DNA of 57,670 nt from Poteriospumella lacustris (GCA_008000375.1 SMOI01000208.1:1-57670); one strand, 5' to 3'. Shown: positions 42,047 to 52,565, numbered from the stretch's first letter. The notes: a model not told the origin generated them from the sequence alone. Numbers and translations are program-made.

Positions 42047-42621
42047 CGGTTCGCTGGTTGCTGGTCAAGCGCCGAGCGGTGTGGAGCACCGAGCGGTGTG
42101 GAGCGCCAATCATCAATACATGGGACAGCCGTCGACGTTCTTGTGTGTGTATATGTGCGTTGTGTATGTAAACAGCGATGAACATCCCTTCGGTGCCCGT
42201 GAGAGTGTATACAGTATAGGTTAGTATACAGTATGGTGTATACAGTATGGTGTAGTTTGCTTACTTTAGACACAGAGGGCACAGAGGGTTTGTTTACTTT
42301 AGACAGAGAGGCTCAGGAGGGTCCGAGGAGGGTCCGAGGAGGGTCCGAGGAGGGCTCCGAGATCAGTGGTCAGTGACAAAGCTGAAACCGTTTAACGATT
42401 TGTACATAGAACATCGATGACGTAGCTTGATATTGCAATAGCTAGGGATCGTAAAAGTACGATGGAGGTCGAAGATTTTTTCTTGTCGCAACGGGGCTGG
42501 GAGGAGCCTTTCCATAAAAATATACGTTCGGTAGTACCGACAACAACGCCTCTTCAGAAGAAAAAAAAAAGAGCAGAAAAGAGTTGAAGAAGAGGCGAAG
42601 AGAGTTGAGAAGAGAAGTAGA
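42047..42621. repeat. Intergenic with short tandem repeats
   Basis: Three sets: GTATACAGTATGGT-type units (42208-42255), a TTTACTTTAGACA pair (42262 and 42295), and GGGTCCGAGGA repeated about four times (42317-42360). An A-run at 42565 precedes the phosphatase start. No gene seen. Confidence 0.7.
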
Positions 42622-43425
42622 ATGTCCACCGCGGAGGAGACGCTCAGCATCGCAGGTGGTTCGACCAGCAACCGAGCAGAGCCACCGCCATCGCCATCGC
42701 CAGACAGCAAGGTGATCTTCTTTATTCGACATGCTGAATCCCAAAACAATGTAGCGAAACGTGATGCGGCGAATGTCTTTCGTCGATGGCGACACGGGCA
42801 CTGGTCGTGGCCCAATGCGACCGAATGGTCGTCGATGACGTCGTTGCTGGCGATCCCAATGGACACCGACCTCTCCCCCGATGGCATCCAACAAGCTCAA
42901 GCCTTGCAACAACAGCTACAGGCCCAACGCTTTGTGGAAAGCGAAGGCATCCAGTTGATCGTGCACTCGCATTTGATTCGCGCACGTCGCACCTGTCACA
43001 CCGTCTTTGCCGCGCACCACCTAGTGTCGCAGTTGCCGTCTCCTTCCTGTCCCAACGACACTCCCACGTCAGTAGAGTCAGCAGTGTCGGCAGCCGTGCC
43101 CATCGTACAGCACGACGCGATTTATGAGAAAAGCATCACGGAGCATGTGGGTACCGCCGACTTGGCCCAACGCACCGAGGCCTTCGTCGAATGGCTACGG
43201 CAGCGTCCAGAAACACGCCTGGTGGTGGTAGGGCATTCCGCCTTCTTTCGAGAACTGTTACGTGGTCACACGGCCCCTGGCGGTGACGACGATGGCGGTG
43301 GCAGTGTCGCGAAGATGGACAACTGCGAAGTGCGTCGCGTAGAACTGCAGCCAGATGGTCGCTTTCGTGCGACGACCACGACAGTGGTGGCAGGTGGACC
43401 CGCGTTGTTGTCTGTGGACCGATGA
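42622..43425 (+). CDS. Histidine phosphatase (phosphoglycerate mutase-like)
   Basis: ATG at 42622; 267 residues. The catalytic set of the branch-1 histidine phosphatase family is present: R36-H37 in FFIRHAES (the usual RHG is RHA here), R120 in SHLIRARRT, E169 in IYEKSITE, and the second His H205 in VVVGHSAFF. H37 would be the phosphorylated residue and E169 the general acid. The first 29 residues are a disordered Ser/Pro extension. An insertion after RRTCHT (residues about 130-160, Ser/Pro/Thr-rich) lengthens the domain. No signal peptide, so cytosolic. The substrate (sugar phosphate, nucleotide or protein) cannot be told. Neighbours give no pathway clue. Confidence 0.9.
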   Translation: MSTAEETLSIAGGSTSNRAEPPPSPSPDSKVIFFIRHAESQNNVAKRDAANVFRRWRHGHWSWPNATEWSSMTSLLAIPMDTDLSPDGIQQAQALQQQLQAQRFVESEGIQLIVHSHLIRARRTCHTVFAAHHLVSQLPSPSCPNDTPTSVESAVSAAVPIVQHDAIYEKSITEHVGTADLAQRTEAFVEWLRQRPETRLVVVGHSAFFRELLRGHTAPGGDDDGGGSVAKMDNCEVRRVELQPDGRFRATTTTVVAGGPALLSVDR

Positions 43426-44280
43426 TGTAGGCAAATATGACATGTAGAGAGGAGATGGCGTCGAAAGAAGTCGCTGAAGTCGTGTGTTGGCCATCGCCGG
43501 TGGGTGGTACGCGAGGCCTGAGGTCCTTTGACCAGGGATTGACCCTGAGACACGAGCATAGCGGCCCCAGCTTGTATTGACGGTGAGAGTAGGTTAGCAA
43601 TGCTAGAACGATAAGAAGAACAATTGATCAGGCTGTGCATCATGGCGGATCAGCCGTGTAAATGTCATGTGACTTCTGCCGTGCGACCAACCGCGACCTT
43701 TCGGTACCCTAGAAGGAGCTAGAGGTCCGGTAGAGTTTGGGCTACACTAACGGTCTTGTAGGGCGCCGAAGCGACTTTCACCCACCAGCTTCCGCGTTGG
43801 TGAAGCTGGTGTCGCGGTGGCGGTGGAACTACCTCGCGGGTACACCGGGATCGGTACCCCATCACCGGACAGTCACTCCCACCACCAAACCACGAGACCC
43901 GCGCTATACCAGTATATATACACACATGCCAACTGCACCACTCCCAGTTGTCCAGGAGCAAAACCGTAGGGCAGTTCCAATACGAAGTGGGGCAGCTCTC
44001 TAGGTGTGCCCAACGCTCGTGGTGCCAACAATTGGTAACGTCCTTGAAGCGTTCGTAGATTCAGTTTTTCGACGACGCTTCCTTGTATAGTTGCACTGAT
44101 CAGCTTGTATGCACTGTCATTTGTGTTTCGAAGACAATGATGTGTATTGATTAGCCACTGTAGTTACGACGATTACATGTGTTGGAACGTTTGAACCCGC
44201 CTTGTGGTGTCGTTGCGGAGGGAGGGTTCAAATGACCTCGGTAACGCTGTCAGAGTCCACTGCTTCTGGTCCTTTCTAGC
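43426..44280. other. Intergenic before the DUF285 cluster
   Basis: No gene supported. From about 44100 on, sequence similar to the flanks of other DUF285 genes appears: GTGGTGTCG with CCTCGGTAACGCT, also near 49020 and, in part, 52250. This marks the edge of the amplified region. Confidence 0.5.
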
Positions 44281-44470
44281 TGACTGCGTTGTATACTACT
44301 TCGTTTCGCCAGCCGTCGGATACCGGGGAGGTTCACCAGGTCCATGACATGGTGGACACATTGGACCGTCGTTGGGTGGCCTAATGAGGGCGTCCGTGAC
44401 GTGACGAGCGAGCGATGGTCATCCAATCGACCATTGCAGACATGGTACCGCCAATCGTATGCACCGATAT
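44281..44470 (+). pseudogene. C-terminal relic of a + strand DUF285 gene
   Basis: Reads SFRQPSDTGEVHQVHDMVDTL then a stop. It aligns with the end of the gene at 50859 (SFNQPLETWDVRQVYDMVDML). The DNA match continues through GTGACG...CGATGGCCATCC-like sequence and GATACAACCAGTAACG beyond that gene's stop. Only the last one or two repeats remain. It faces the minus-strand gene at 44822, as the gene at 50859 faces that at 52566. Confidence 0.65.
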
Positions 44471-44821
44471 AGATACAACCAGTAACGACTTCCGACACCC
44501 GCAGCCGTATTGGTGCGACGCAAGGCAGGATGGGGGATATCCTTCCGAAAAAGGGAGCCTCCCTAAGGGGATGCAACGGCTACACATCCAGTAGACGCCC
44601 CAATTCACATAGATGCCGAGGACAAGGCAGTCCCAGCGGACGCTCCCAGCGAACATGGCAAGACTACAACCACGTCTCAAGCCAATCCACGTTTTCAGCT
44701 TGCATACATGCCGGTACATGATGTAACGTTTCCCTTCACTGCTACCGCCATTGGCCAGACGTAGGGCTCGCATTCTGCATTGCTACCGCTCCGACAAACA
44801 TGTCATCCAAAATAGACCCTG
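44471..44821. other. Shared 3' flank between convergent DUF285 units
   Basis: Includes GATACAACCAGTAAC (also near 51920). Bases about 44745-44815 are the untranslated former C-terminal tail of the gene at 44822, still recognisable beside the 3' ends of its paralogues. Confidence 0.55.
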
Positions 44822-46063
44822 CTAGACCACCCAGGTTTGTAACGGCTGGTTGAACGATACGGCGAGGCCAAACATCTTTGTCATATTTGTAACCTGACGT
44901 ACATCCCACATGTCCAAGGGCTGGTTGAACGACGAGGCATTGTAGAACATTTCACTCATGTCGGTGACCTGATGCACATCCCAACCTGATAACGGCTGGT
45001 TGAACGACACGGCGTTGGCGAACATACGCCGCATGTAGATGACGTGTTGAACATCCCACGTGTCTAACGGCTGATTAAACGTGGAGGCTTCGAAAAACAT
45101 ATAACACATGTCATCGACGTGACTCACATTCCAAGTGTCCAAGGGCTGGTTGAACGACGAGGCATTGTAGAACATTTCACTCATATCGGTGACTTGGCCC
45201 ACGTCCCAACCCGATAACGGCTGGTTGAACGACACGGCGTTGGCGAACATACTCCGCATGTAGATGACGTGTTGGACATCCCACGTGTCTAATGGCTGAT
45301 TAAATGTGGAGGCTTCGGAAAACATATAACTCATATCAGCGACGTGCCTGACATTCCATGCGTCCAACGGCTGGTTGAACGACGAGACCTTGTAGAACAT
45401 TTCAGCCATATTGGTTACCTGGCCTACGTCCCAATCCGATAACGAATGGTTGAACCTCTTGGCGTACTCGAACATACAACTCATGTCCGATACGTTACTT
45501 ACGTCCCACGTGTCTAATGGATGATTGAACGACGAGGCGCTGGAGAGCAGTCGACACATATTTATGACGCAATGCACGTCCCACTTGTCTAACGGCTGGT
45601 TGAACAACAATGCATTGAGGAACATACCATGCATGGTGGTTACCGCACCAACATCCCATTCCACCAGCTCTTGATTGAACGCTTCTGCTTCGGCAAACAT
45701 TTCTTTCATCGTGGTGACGTGTCGCACGTCCCATCGATCGATGCGATCGTTGAACGAGGTATTCATAAACAACTTGGCTATGTCAGTCACTCCGCTCACG
45801 TCCCAATCATTGATGTCTCCGAAACGCTGTAGGGCCCTCTCTCGGTCGCTGCACCACAGTTGCACGGCCTCTCGTAGCGTGTGGTTGTCGAACGATACCC
45901 AGGCATAGTCCTTGATCATCTGTCGCACGCCAAACGGCAAGATGCGGTCTCCACACTGTTGGGAGACCGCTCGGTAAAGGCAGTGTTCAACCTCAACTGG
46001 GATAGGACGGTAGCGGCGACGTGGTTGCTCCGTGAGAGTGTGTGAGGGGATCATCGTGGACAT
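44822..46063 (-). CDS. DUF285 repeat protein, C-terminal tail lost
   Basis: ATG at 46063-46061; 413 residues. N-terminal module: IPVEVEHCLYRAVSQQCGD, ILPFGVRQMIKDYAW, SFDNHTLREAVQLWCSD. About twelve 25-residue repeats follow. Repeats in the second half are a near-identical duplication of a three-repeat block (225 bp; positions 44938 and 45163 correspond). The frame ends QTWVV-TAG. Paralogues continue QQG...DMF-GA-AMQN; here the first Gln codon is TAG and one base is missing just after it, so the tail of about 25 residues is lost. It is otherwise intact, so this is probably a functional truncated protein. No signal peptide or membrane segment. Confidence 0.85.
   Translation of the reverse strand: MSTMIPSHTLTEQPRRRYRPIPVEVEHCLYRAVSQQCGDRILPFGVRQMIKDYAWVSFDNHTLREAVQLWCSDRERALQRFGDINDWDVSGVTDIAKLFMNTSFNDRIDRWDVRHVTTMKEMFAEAEAFNQELVEWDVGAVTTMHGMFLNALLFNQPLDKWDVHCVINMCRLLSSASSFNHPLDTWDVSNVSDMSCMFEYAKRFNHSLSDWDVGQVTNMAEMFYKVSSFNQPLDAWNVRHVADMSYMFSEASTFNQPLDTWDVQHVIYMRSMFANAVSFNQPLSGWDVGQVTDMSEMFYNASSFNQPLDTWNVSHVDDMCYMFFEASTFNQPLDTWDVQHVIYMRRMFANAVSFNQPLSGWDVHQVTDMSEMFYNASSFNQPLDMWDVRQVTNMTKMFGLAVSFNQPLQTWVV
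44938..45387 (-). repeat. 225-bp higher-order repeat inside a DUF285 gene
   Basis: Two adjacent 225-base blocks, each three DUF285 units of 75 bases, are nearly identical (both begin CATTGTAGAACATTTCACTC). They show growth of the array by unequal exchange of three units at a time. Confidence 0.85.
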
Positions 46064-47168
46064 GGGTGTCTATCATCGTAATGTGTGAAGACGCACGTGA
46101 GTCAGCGACGACCATCGATGTTTCGTTACCTGGTGGTGGTGAGCGTGAAGCGTGGGAGGTTGTTGGGAACTTGTTGGTTATGAATCGATTGGCGAAGAGA
46201 ACGATAAGTACGAGTTTCGTTCGGCAGTCCTGGCAGTGTGGTACAGTTCAGGGGTACCGCACGTAGAGGTAGAACGACAGGTGATAGTTGCCATCTCGAC
46301 ATCCGGAATGTGCAAGGGCGGTCTCGTGTACTGTGTTGAACGTGTGAAGAGTTCCATCGGGTAGCATACGATGGTGCAATAGAAATGTACCGGAGTAGAT
46401 GCGGCTGCGTCTGTGTAGCCTTGCTTTAGTAAAGTGGCAGTGTCTGATGGATTGGGTTCCTGTCGACAATGTGATGGATGAGGAAGCTGAACATAGATGT
46501 GCTGCTGTTCACTGTCCCTGTTAACTACCTACCCGGTACAACGGTTTGCCGAGGGAAGACCACCAACCAAGGGAATTCGATGCACCACCAACCTTGTGAC
46601 ACTCTCTTGCGTCTATTCTGTGGGCTTATGTGACAGTATGTATGACCTATTTGTTGATTATCACAAATTAAGGCTGTTGAACATGTTGACAGTCTGTACG
46701 AATGTAGCATTCAATGCAAAGGTGCTATATGAGACAGGCTCGTACGAGAGGCGGTCCATGCCGTACTCATGCTGCTCAAGCAATACTCTCGAAAGTTCGA
46801 TGTTTCCTCTCCGATGGAGTGTTGTCTGATGGAATCGGAATATATTGATGTGCAATACACCTTGTCTAACGTAACGTCGTGACCAACCAGCTACGGTCAG
46901 TGTGGTCATGGTACCGCTAACGACTACAGAAGCCGTCTTGTTTTACTTAAGACGGCTTGGTGAGACTTGTTGTCGAGCGGTCGGTGACCCTTACGATTTG
47001 CAACGACGCCATGTCAGCCGTCGCATTACCGTATCACTGTATGTCTCGGATCACCACACTACCATGAGGCTTGCTTTCAACCCGACTCATGACACGACTC
47101 CCACCACGTCTCCCGCAATTCCTCGTTGTAACAGATTGTGTACATGCCGGAACACGATGCTACCGCCA
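46064..47168. other. Intergenic: DUF285 5' flank, then unassigned sequence
   Basis: 46150-46450 is the 5' flank shared with three other minus-strand DUF285 genes. 46490-47130 has no supported gene; its last part (from about 47140, with GATGCTACCGCCATT) is the shared 3' flank of the next gene. Confidence 0.55.
46290..46316 (-). promoter_or_regulatory. Conserved upstream block of DUF285 genes (copy 1)
   Basis: On the + strand it reads GCCATCTCGACATCCGGAAT then GTGCAAG. The same block occurs at 48704-48730, 50545-50571 and 53893-53919, in each case 219-238 bases before the ATG of a minus-strand DUF285 gene. Conservation may be residual duplication or a regulatory site. Confidence 0.45.
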
Positions 47169-48485
47169 TTAGATGGACATAAGTCGTCTTGCATTCTGCA
47201 TGGCCAAAGCCCCGACGAACATCTTGTCTATACCAACACCCGACTGAACTGTCCAGGTCTGTAATGGCTGGTTGAACGATACAGCGTCGCCGAACATACA
47301 CCTCATGTCGGTGACCTGTCGTACATCCCACGTGTCCAAGGGCTGGTTAAACGACGGTGCCTTGTAGAACATATAACTCATATCGGTGACCTGCCGTACG
47401 TCCCATGTGTCCAACGGCTGGTTGAACGACGAGGCCCTAAAGAACATTCCACCCATAGTGGTAACCTGGCCCACATTCCATGACGATAACGGCTGATTAA
47501 ACGACGAGGCGCCGCAAAACATCCACGTGATATCCTTGACTTGTCGTACATCCCACATGTCCAAGGGCTGGTTGAACGACGAGGCGTTATGGAACATCTT
47601 TTTCATATCGGTGACGTTTCGTACATCCCACGTGTGTAAAGGCTGGTTGAACGACGAGGCGTTGGAGAACATGCCAGCCATAGTGATGACCTGGCCCAAG
47701 TCCCATGCTGATAATGGCTGGTTAAAGGACGAGGCGTAGAAAAACATGCAACTGATATCATTTACGTGTCGTACATCCCACGTGCCCAAGGGCTGGTTGA
47801 ACGACGAGGCTTCGAAGAACATGCCACTCATGGTGGTGACCTGGCCCACCTCCCATGCCGCTAATGGCTGATTGTACCTTGAGGCAAAATAGAACATGCA
47901 CGTCATGTCAGAGATGTGTTTGGTGTTCCACGTATCCAAGGGTTGGTTGAACGACGATGCTTCGAAGAACATTTCACCCATTTTTGTGACGTGATGGACG
48001 TCCCACGAGTCCAAAGGCCGATTGAACGACGAGGCGTAGCGAAACATACCATGCATGCTAGTGACCGCACCAACATTCCACCCAGCAAGCTCTTGATTGA
48101 ACGATCTTGCTTCAACGAACATTCGTTCCATCGTGGTGACATGACGCACGTCCCATCGATCGATGCGATCATTAAACGAGGAATTCATAAAGAGCTCGAC
48201 CATATCAGTAACTCTGCTCACGTCCCAATCATTGATGTCTTCGAAACGCTGTAGAGCGACCTCTCGGTCGCTGCACCACAGTCGCACGGCCTCTCGTAGC
48301 GTGTGGTTGTCGAACGATACCCAGGCATAGTCCTTGATCATCTGTCGCACGCCAAACGGCAAGATGCGGTCTCCGCACTGTTCAGAAATCACCCGGTATA
48401 GGCACAGGTCCACCTCAACTGGGATAGGGCGGTAGGCGCGACGGGTATGCTCCGAGAGTGTTTGGGAGGGGATCATCGTGGACAT
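47169..48485 (-). CDS. DUF285 repeat protein, longest local copy
   Basis: ATG at 48485-48483; 438 residues. N-terminal module (IPVEVDLCLYRVISEQCGD, ILPFGVRQMIKDYAW, INDWDVSRVTDMVELFMN) and about thirteen 25-residue repeats with consensus SFNQPLDTWDVRQVTDMSYMF. Alternating repeat types (DVRHV/DVRQV against NVGQV/EVGQV) suggest that the array grew by two-repeat units. The tail QSGVGIDKMFVGALAMQNAR is complete and probably caps the solenoid. No signal peptide, transmembrane helix or LPxTG-type anchor, unlike bacterial BspA-type proteins. Probably an intracellular binding scaffold; the ligand is unknown. Confidence 0.88.
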   Translation of the reverse strand: MSTMIPSQTLSEHTRRAYRPIPVEVDLCLYRVISEQCGDRILPFGVRQMIKDYAWVSFDNHTLREAVRLWCSDREVALQRFEDINDWDVSRVTDMVELFMNSSFNDRIDRWDVRHVTTMERMFVEARSFNQELAGWNVGAVTSMHGMFRYASSFNRPLDSWDVHHVTKMGEMFFEASSFNQPLDTWNTKHISDMTCMFYFASRYNQPLAAWEVGQVTTMSGMFFEASSFNQPLGTWDVRHVNDISCMFFYASSFNQPLSAWDLGQVITMAGMFSNASSFNQPLHTWDVRNVTDMKKMFHNASSFNQPLDMWDVRQVKDITWMFCGASSFNQPLSSWNVGQVTTMGGMFFRASSFNQPLDTWDVRQVTDMSYMFYKAPSFNQPLDTWDVRQVTDMRCMFGDAVSFNQPLQTWTVQSGVGIDKMFVGALAMQNARRLMSI

Positions 48486-49284
48486 GGTTTCTCTCTATGT
48501 GTTGTGACGCTGGTTATCAGACGGCGAAGGCCATAGATGTTTCGCATGTAAGTTACCTTATGTGTGTGGGCGGCAAGGTGCTGAAGCTGTTGGGAACGTG
48601 TTGGTTGTGAATCGATAGGCTAGCAGATTCCAGTGAGAGAGACCTGGCCGGCTGGTACAGTTCAGGTGTACCGCACATCGAAGTCGAACGGCAGTTGATC
48701 GCTGCTATCTCGACAGTCGTAATGTACAAGGACGTTCTGTACGAATGTTAGCTATTTGATATCCGTCCGGTAGCATAATGAAAATGTACCGAGTTGGATG
48801 CGGCTGTGTCAGTCCGAGCAGAAGGGCCTATGTAACTTCGCCTTCCTACTATGGTAGTGCATGACTGATTGTGTTCCTATTGACAATGTGATGTGGAACC
48901 CATTCTCTGGTTCTTGTTTCCTGTCCTTTGATCGTTTGACCGAGAAGAGACCGTTTGCGTCTGTACGGTAGCTTATATGGTTACGACGGTGTCTACTGTT
49001 GGCATGTCCGACCCCATCATGTGGTGTCGTTACGGCGGGAGAGTACCGATGCTCTCGGTAACGCTCCTAGAGTCCAGTATCTGCTACGACCGACCTCGTT
49101 TAAAAGCTACCAATGGTATAGCCTTCCGTTACAGGGAGCCTACACAACGAGATACCGGGTGCAACGGCTACAGATCCACCTCCCTGTCGATGACAAGGTA
49201 GACCCTGCAACTCGTCCCAAGGCACCACGTCTCCTGCCAACCCTCGCTGCATGCCAGAAGCCAATGCAATGTTTCCGTCCACCG
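48486..49284. other. Intergenic: shared DUF285 5' and 3' flanks
   Basis: 48560-48790 is the conserved 5' flank. About 49000-49284 is the conserved 3' flank of the next unit (GTGGTGTCGTTACGG, CTCGGTAACGCT, CCGCTACCGCCATTGG). No gene in between. Confidence 0.55.
48704..48730 (-). promoter_or_regulatory. Conserved upstream block of DUF285 genes (copy 2)
   Basis: The most divergent copy (GCTATCTCGACAGTCGTAAT, then GTACAAG), 219 bases before the ATG. Confidence 0.4.
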
Positions 49285-50307
49285 CTACCGCCATTGGCCA
49301 ACCAAATGTCTCGAGTTCTGCATCGCTACGGCCCCGGCGAACATGTCATCGATACGGGAACCCTGCTGCACCATCCAGGTTGGTAATGGCTGGTTGAACG
49401 ATATGACGATATAGAACATACTACTCATATCGGTGACCTGTTGTACATCCCATGTCGCCAAGGGCTGATTGAACGACGAGGCTTCGTAAAACATGCCACG
49501 CATATCGGTGACTTGACCGACATCCCATGACGATAACGGCTGGTTGAACGCTAGGGCAGTATTGAACATACTCCTCATGTCAGTTACCTGTCGTACATCC
49601 CACGAGTCCAGGGGCTGGTTGAACGACTCGGCGTGGGAAAACATCGCCCCCATACTCGTGACGTGGCCCACGTCCCAAGTAGATACCGGCTGGTTGAACG
49701 ATATGGCGTTACAGAACATGCAACGCATGTCCGAGACGTGTCTCACGTCCCATGAGGATACAGGCTGATTAAACGATTTGGCGTAGAAGAACATTCGACA
49801 CATGTTGGCTACGAGCCCCACGTTCCACGTGTCTAACGGCTGATTGAACAAATCGGTGTGGAAGAACATACCACCCATGTTCGTAACTGCACCGACATTC
49901 CACCCAGCAAGCGCTTGATTGAATTCCTCGGTATTGGTGAACATTCTTTCCATCGTGGTGACATGACGCACGTCCCATCGATCGATGCGATCGTTGAACG
50001 AGGTATCTGTAAAGAGCTCGGCCATGTCAGTCACTCTGCTCACGTCCCAATCATTGATGCCTCCGTAGCGATGTAGGGAGCTCTCCGGGTCGCTGCACCA
50101 CAGTTCCACGGCCTCTCGTAGCGTGTGGTTGTCGAACGATACCCAGGCATAGTCCTTGATCATCTGTCGCACGCCAAACGGCAAGATGCGGTCTCCGCAC
50201 TGTTCAGAAACCATCCGAAACAAGCACAGGTCCACCTCAACTGGGATAGGACGGTAGGCGCGACGGGTATGCTCCGACAGCGTTTGTGAGGGGATCATCG
50301 CGGACAT
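49285..50307 (-). CDS. DUF285 repeat protein, short copy
   Basis: ATG at 50307-50305; 340 residues. The N-terminal module is almost identical to that of the gene at 47169 except for LFRMVSEQ. There are about nine repeats, four fewer than that paralogue, so the length difference is in repeat number. It ends with the complete tail QQGSRIDDMFAGAVAMQN plus a few residues. No signal peptide. It diverges from the + strand gene at 50859, and the two share a 550-base intergenic region. Confidence 0.88.
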   Translation of the reverse strand: MSAMIPSQTLSEHTRRAYRPIPVEVDLCLFRMVSEQCGDRILPFGVRQMIKDYAWVSFDNHTLREAVELWCSDPESSLHRYGGINDWDVSRVTDMAELFTDTSFNDRIDRWDVRHVTTMERMFTNTEEFNQALAGWNVGAVTNMGGMFFHTDLFNQPLDTWNVGLVANMCRMFFYAKSFNQPVSSWDVRHVSDMRCMFCNAISFNQPVSTWDVGHVTSMGAMFSHAESFNQPLDSWDVRQVTDMRSMFNTALAFNQPLSSWDVGQVTDMRGMFYEASSFNQPLATWDVQQVTDMSSMFYIVISFNQPLPTWMVQQGSRIDDMFAGAVAMQNSRHLVGQWR

Positions 50308-50858
50308 GGGTGAGAAGCTCTGGAGAAAGAAGCTCGTGGTACAGCCAACCAGAGATGTTTTGCATATAAGTTACCTTGTGTTGGTCTTGGTTCCGAAGTT
50401 GTGTGGAGATTGTTGGTAGTTGATAGAAACACTGGAAGATCGATATCTAGATAGGTACGAGTTTCGTTGGGCAGGCCAGTGAGAGAGCACTGACTGTGTG
50501 GTACAGGCGTACCGCATCTAGTGATCGAACAGCAGCCGATCGTTGCCATCTCGACATCCGGAATGTGCAAGAGCATTCTGTACGAATATAACCTCTACAG
50601 ATCTGTCAGAAAGCATATGATACCGCAATGCGAATGTACCACCATGGCCTATTGGGTCGCCTATCATGATGACGAGGATGTCGATTGATCGACGAGAGAG
50701 CGAGTCAAAGCAATCGCAAGTCTTATATATTTACAGCTGATCACAGTTCTGTAGAAGGTCCTCTAGATGGTCTATGATGTCTTGGACGTGAATGGGATCA
50801 GGGTATAATAGAATCCCATTGATCCACTATTTTTACTGTTGAAATTGTCGTGCGAGGC
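50308..50858. other. Divergent promoter region between two DUF285 genes
   Basis: 50340-50640 is the shared 5' flank of minus-strand copies. 50640-50858 is specific to the + strand gene, with a TATATATTTA-like stretch at 50725. No other gene. Confidence 0.5.
50545..50571 (-). promoter_or_regulatory. Conserved upstream block of DUF285 genes (copy 3)
   Basis: Almost identical to copy 1, 238 bases before the ATG of the gene at 49285-50307. Confidence 0.45.
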
Positions 50859-51902
50859 ATGATGCAAGTCCACACCGTTGATATCAGCGGTCTGACGATC
50901 CCCATGGTGGTCGATCTGTGTTTGTACCATGTGGCAGCCGAACGCTGTGGGTGTCGCATCTTGCCGTATGGCGTACGGCAGCTTATCAAAGACTACGCCT
51001 GGATATCGTTTGACAATCGCACACTGCGGGAAGCCGTGCGTCTCTGGTGCAGCGACCGAGCCAGCGCCTTGCAGCGATACGGAGACATCAATGATTGGGA
51101 CGTGAGCAACGTCACCAGCATGGTCTCTCTCTTTAAAGGCTGCACAAGGTTCAACGATCGCATCGATCGGTGGGACGTACGCCACGTCACGTCAATGAAT
51201 TTCATGTTTCACGACGCGACGGCTTTCAACCAACCGTTGTCCACGTGGAACGTGAGCAAGGTGATCAAGATGAACAGCATGTTTGACAGCGCCGCGTCGT
51301 TCAACCAGCCCTTGTTGACGTGGACGGTCCGTCAGGTGGAGGATATGAGTTTCCTGTTTTACGCCGCCACGTCGTTCAACCAGCCGATCGATTCGTGGGA
51401 TGTGCGTCACGTCACGAACATGACCGGTATGTTTCAGCAAGCCAGGGCTTTCAATCAAGCGTTGTGTTCGTGGGACTTGAGTCAGGTCACAACCATGAAG
51501 GCCATGTTCCATGAGGCCGTCGCCTTTAACGAACCGATCGATTCCTGGAATGTGTGTCACGTCACGGATATGAGTTTCATGTTCTACGAAGCTTCGTCCT
51601 TCAATCAGCCGTTGATCGCGTGGGAGGTCAGCCAGGTGAATTCGATGACGAGTATGTTCGAGTCTGCGGTGTCGTTCAATCAGCCGGTGGATACCTGGGA
51701 CGTACGCCAAGTCACCGATGTGAGTTGTATGTTTCGAAACGCGACGTCGTTTAACCAACCGTTGGAGACCTGGGACGTGCGCCAGGTCTATGACATGGTG
51801 GACATGTTGGATGGCGCATCATCGTTCGACCAGCGGTTGGAGGCCTGGGGGGAGGTCTGTTACGTGACGACCCAGCGATGGCCATCCCTATTGTACCGCT
51901 AA
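50859..51902 (+). CDS. DUF285 repeat protein, + strand subtype
   Basis: The first ATG is at 50859 (a second Met follows at once); 347 residues. The N-terminal module is present (IPMVVDLCLYHVAAERCG, ILPYGVRQLIKDYAW, ISFDN-TLREAVRLWCSDR). About nine 25-residue repeats follow (SFNQPLETWDVRQV). It ends DMLDGASSFDQRLEAWGE and a short non-repeat tail, unlike the QQG...DMF tail of the minus-strand copies. With the gene at 23013 (RILPYGVRQ-like, DML end) and the relic at 44281 it forms a second subtype. It converges with the gene at 52566. No signal peptide. Confidence 0.86.
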   Translation: MMQVHTVDISGLTIPMVVDLCLYHVAAERCGCRILPYGVRQLIKDYAWISFDNRTLREAVRLWCSDRASALQRYGDINDWDVSNVTSMVSLFKGCTRFNDRIDRWDVRHVTSMNFMFHDATAFNQPLSTWNVSKVIKMNSMFDSAASFNQPLLTWTVRQVEDMSFLFYAATSFNQPIDSWDVRHVTNMTGMFQQARAFNQALCSWDLSQVTTMKAMFHEAVAFNEPIDSWNVCHVTDMSFMFYEASSFNQPLIAWEVSQVNSMTSMFESAVSFNQPVDTWDVRQVTDVSCMFRNATSFNQPLETWDVRQVYDMVDMLDGASSFDQRLEAWGEVCYVTTQRWPSLLYR

Positions 51903-52565
51903 TCGAATGCGCCAGTATTGATACAACCAGTAACGTTACTGTAGCAGCCGTTGTCGTACGACCCGGGGTGGAGTGGGGCGGTGGTAAGGCTTGACAACCT
52001 CTACTGCAGAGAGTCGATCGCTGGTCATGTGTCGCCATGAAGCAATCGAATAGCGTTTGCCATTCACGTCACACGGCGACATAGCCCTTCCCTGTAGACA
52101 CGTGCTCTCCCAACACACTTCCCTGTGCGATATAACAGCAACTAGTCCTGCAGAAGCTCCCTATGTCCTTTTGTAGCTCGAATACGTTGTTAGTCGCCAG
52201 TCTCGATGAATACGACGGTTACACGTGTGGATACGTTAGAAACCCAACTCGTGGTGTCGATACAGAGGGGGGGGTGCCAAACGACCTCGGTAGGTCTCGG
52301 CCCCTCCTTGTGCATACTATCGCTGTCACAGGCATTTTCTTCCGATAGAGGAAGCCCACCCAAAGGGTTGAAACGTCTGTACAGATCCCCCGATCGACGT
52401 TGCTGCCGAGGAACTAGGTACCCTGCTACATACACACACACCCACCACGAGCAACCGTCACGTCACCGACCGCCGAGTGTCATTGTATTGTACTTATCAA
52501 TTTACCGCCAATCAATGATGCAGTAGCTGCCGGCCAGTATCCGCATCGACGCTGCTGTCGACAAC
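51903..52565. other. Shared 3' region of a convergent DUF285 pair
   Basis: Carries GATACAACCAGTAACG (as near 44475), TTAGTCGCCAG (as near 54321) and GTGGTGTCGATAC, flank sequences found beside other copies. A G-run lies at 52268. No gene. Confidence 0.55.

Noticed and set aside
44822-44830. TAG read as glutamine (alternative genetic code)
   Set aside because: A TAG replaces a Gln codon at three places (near 2425, 44824 and others), but each lies in a sequence with additional frameshifts, and several intact genes end in TAG.
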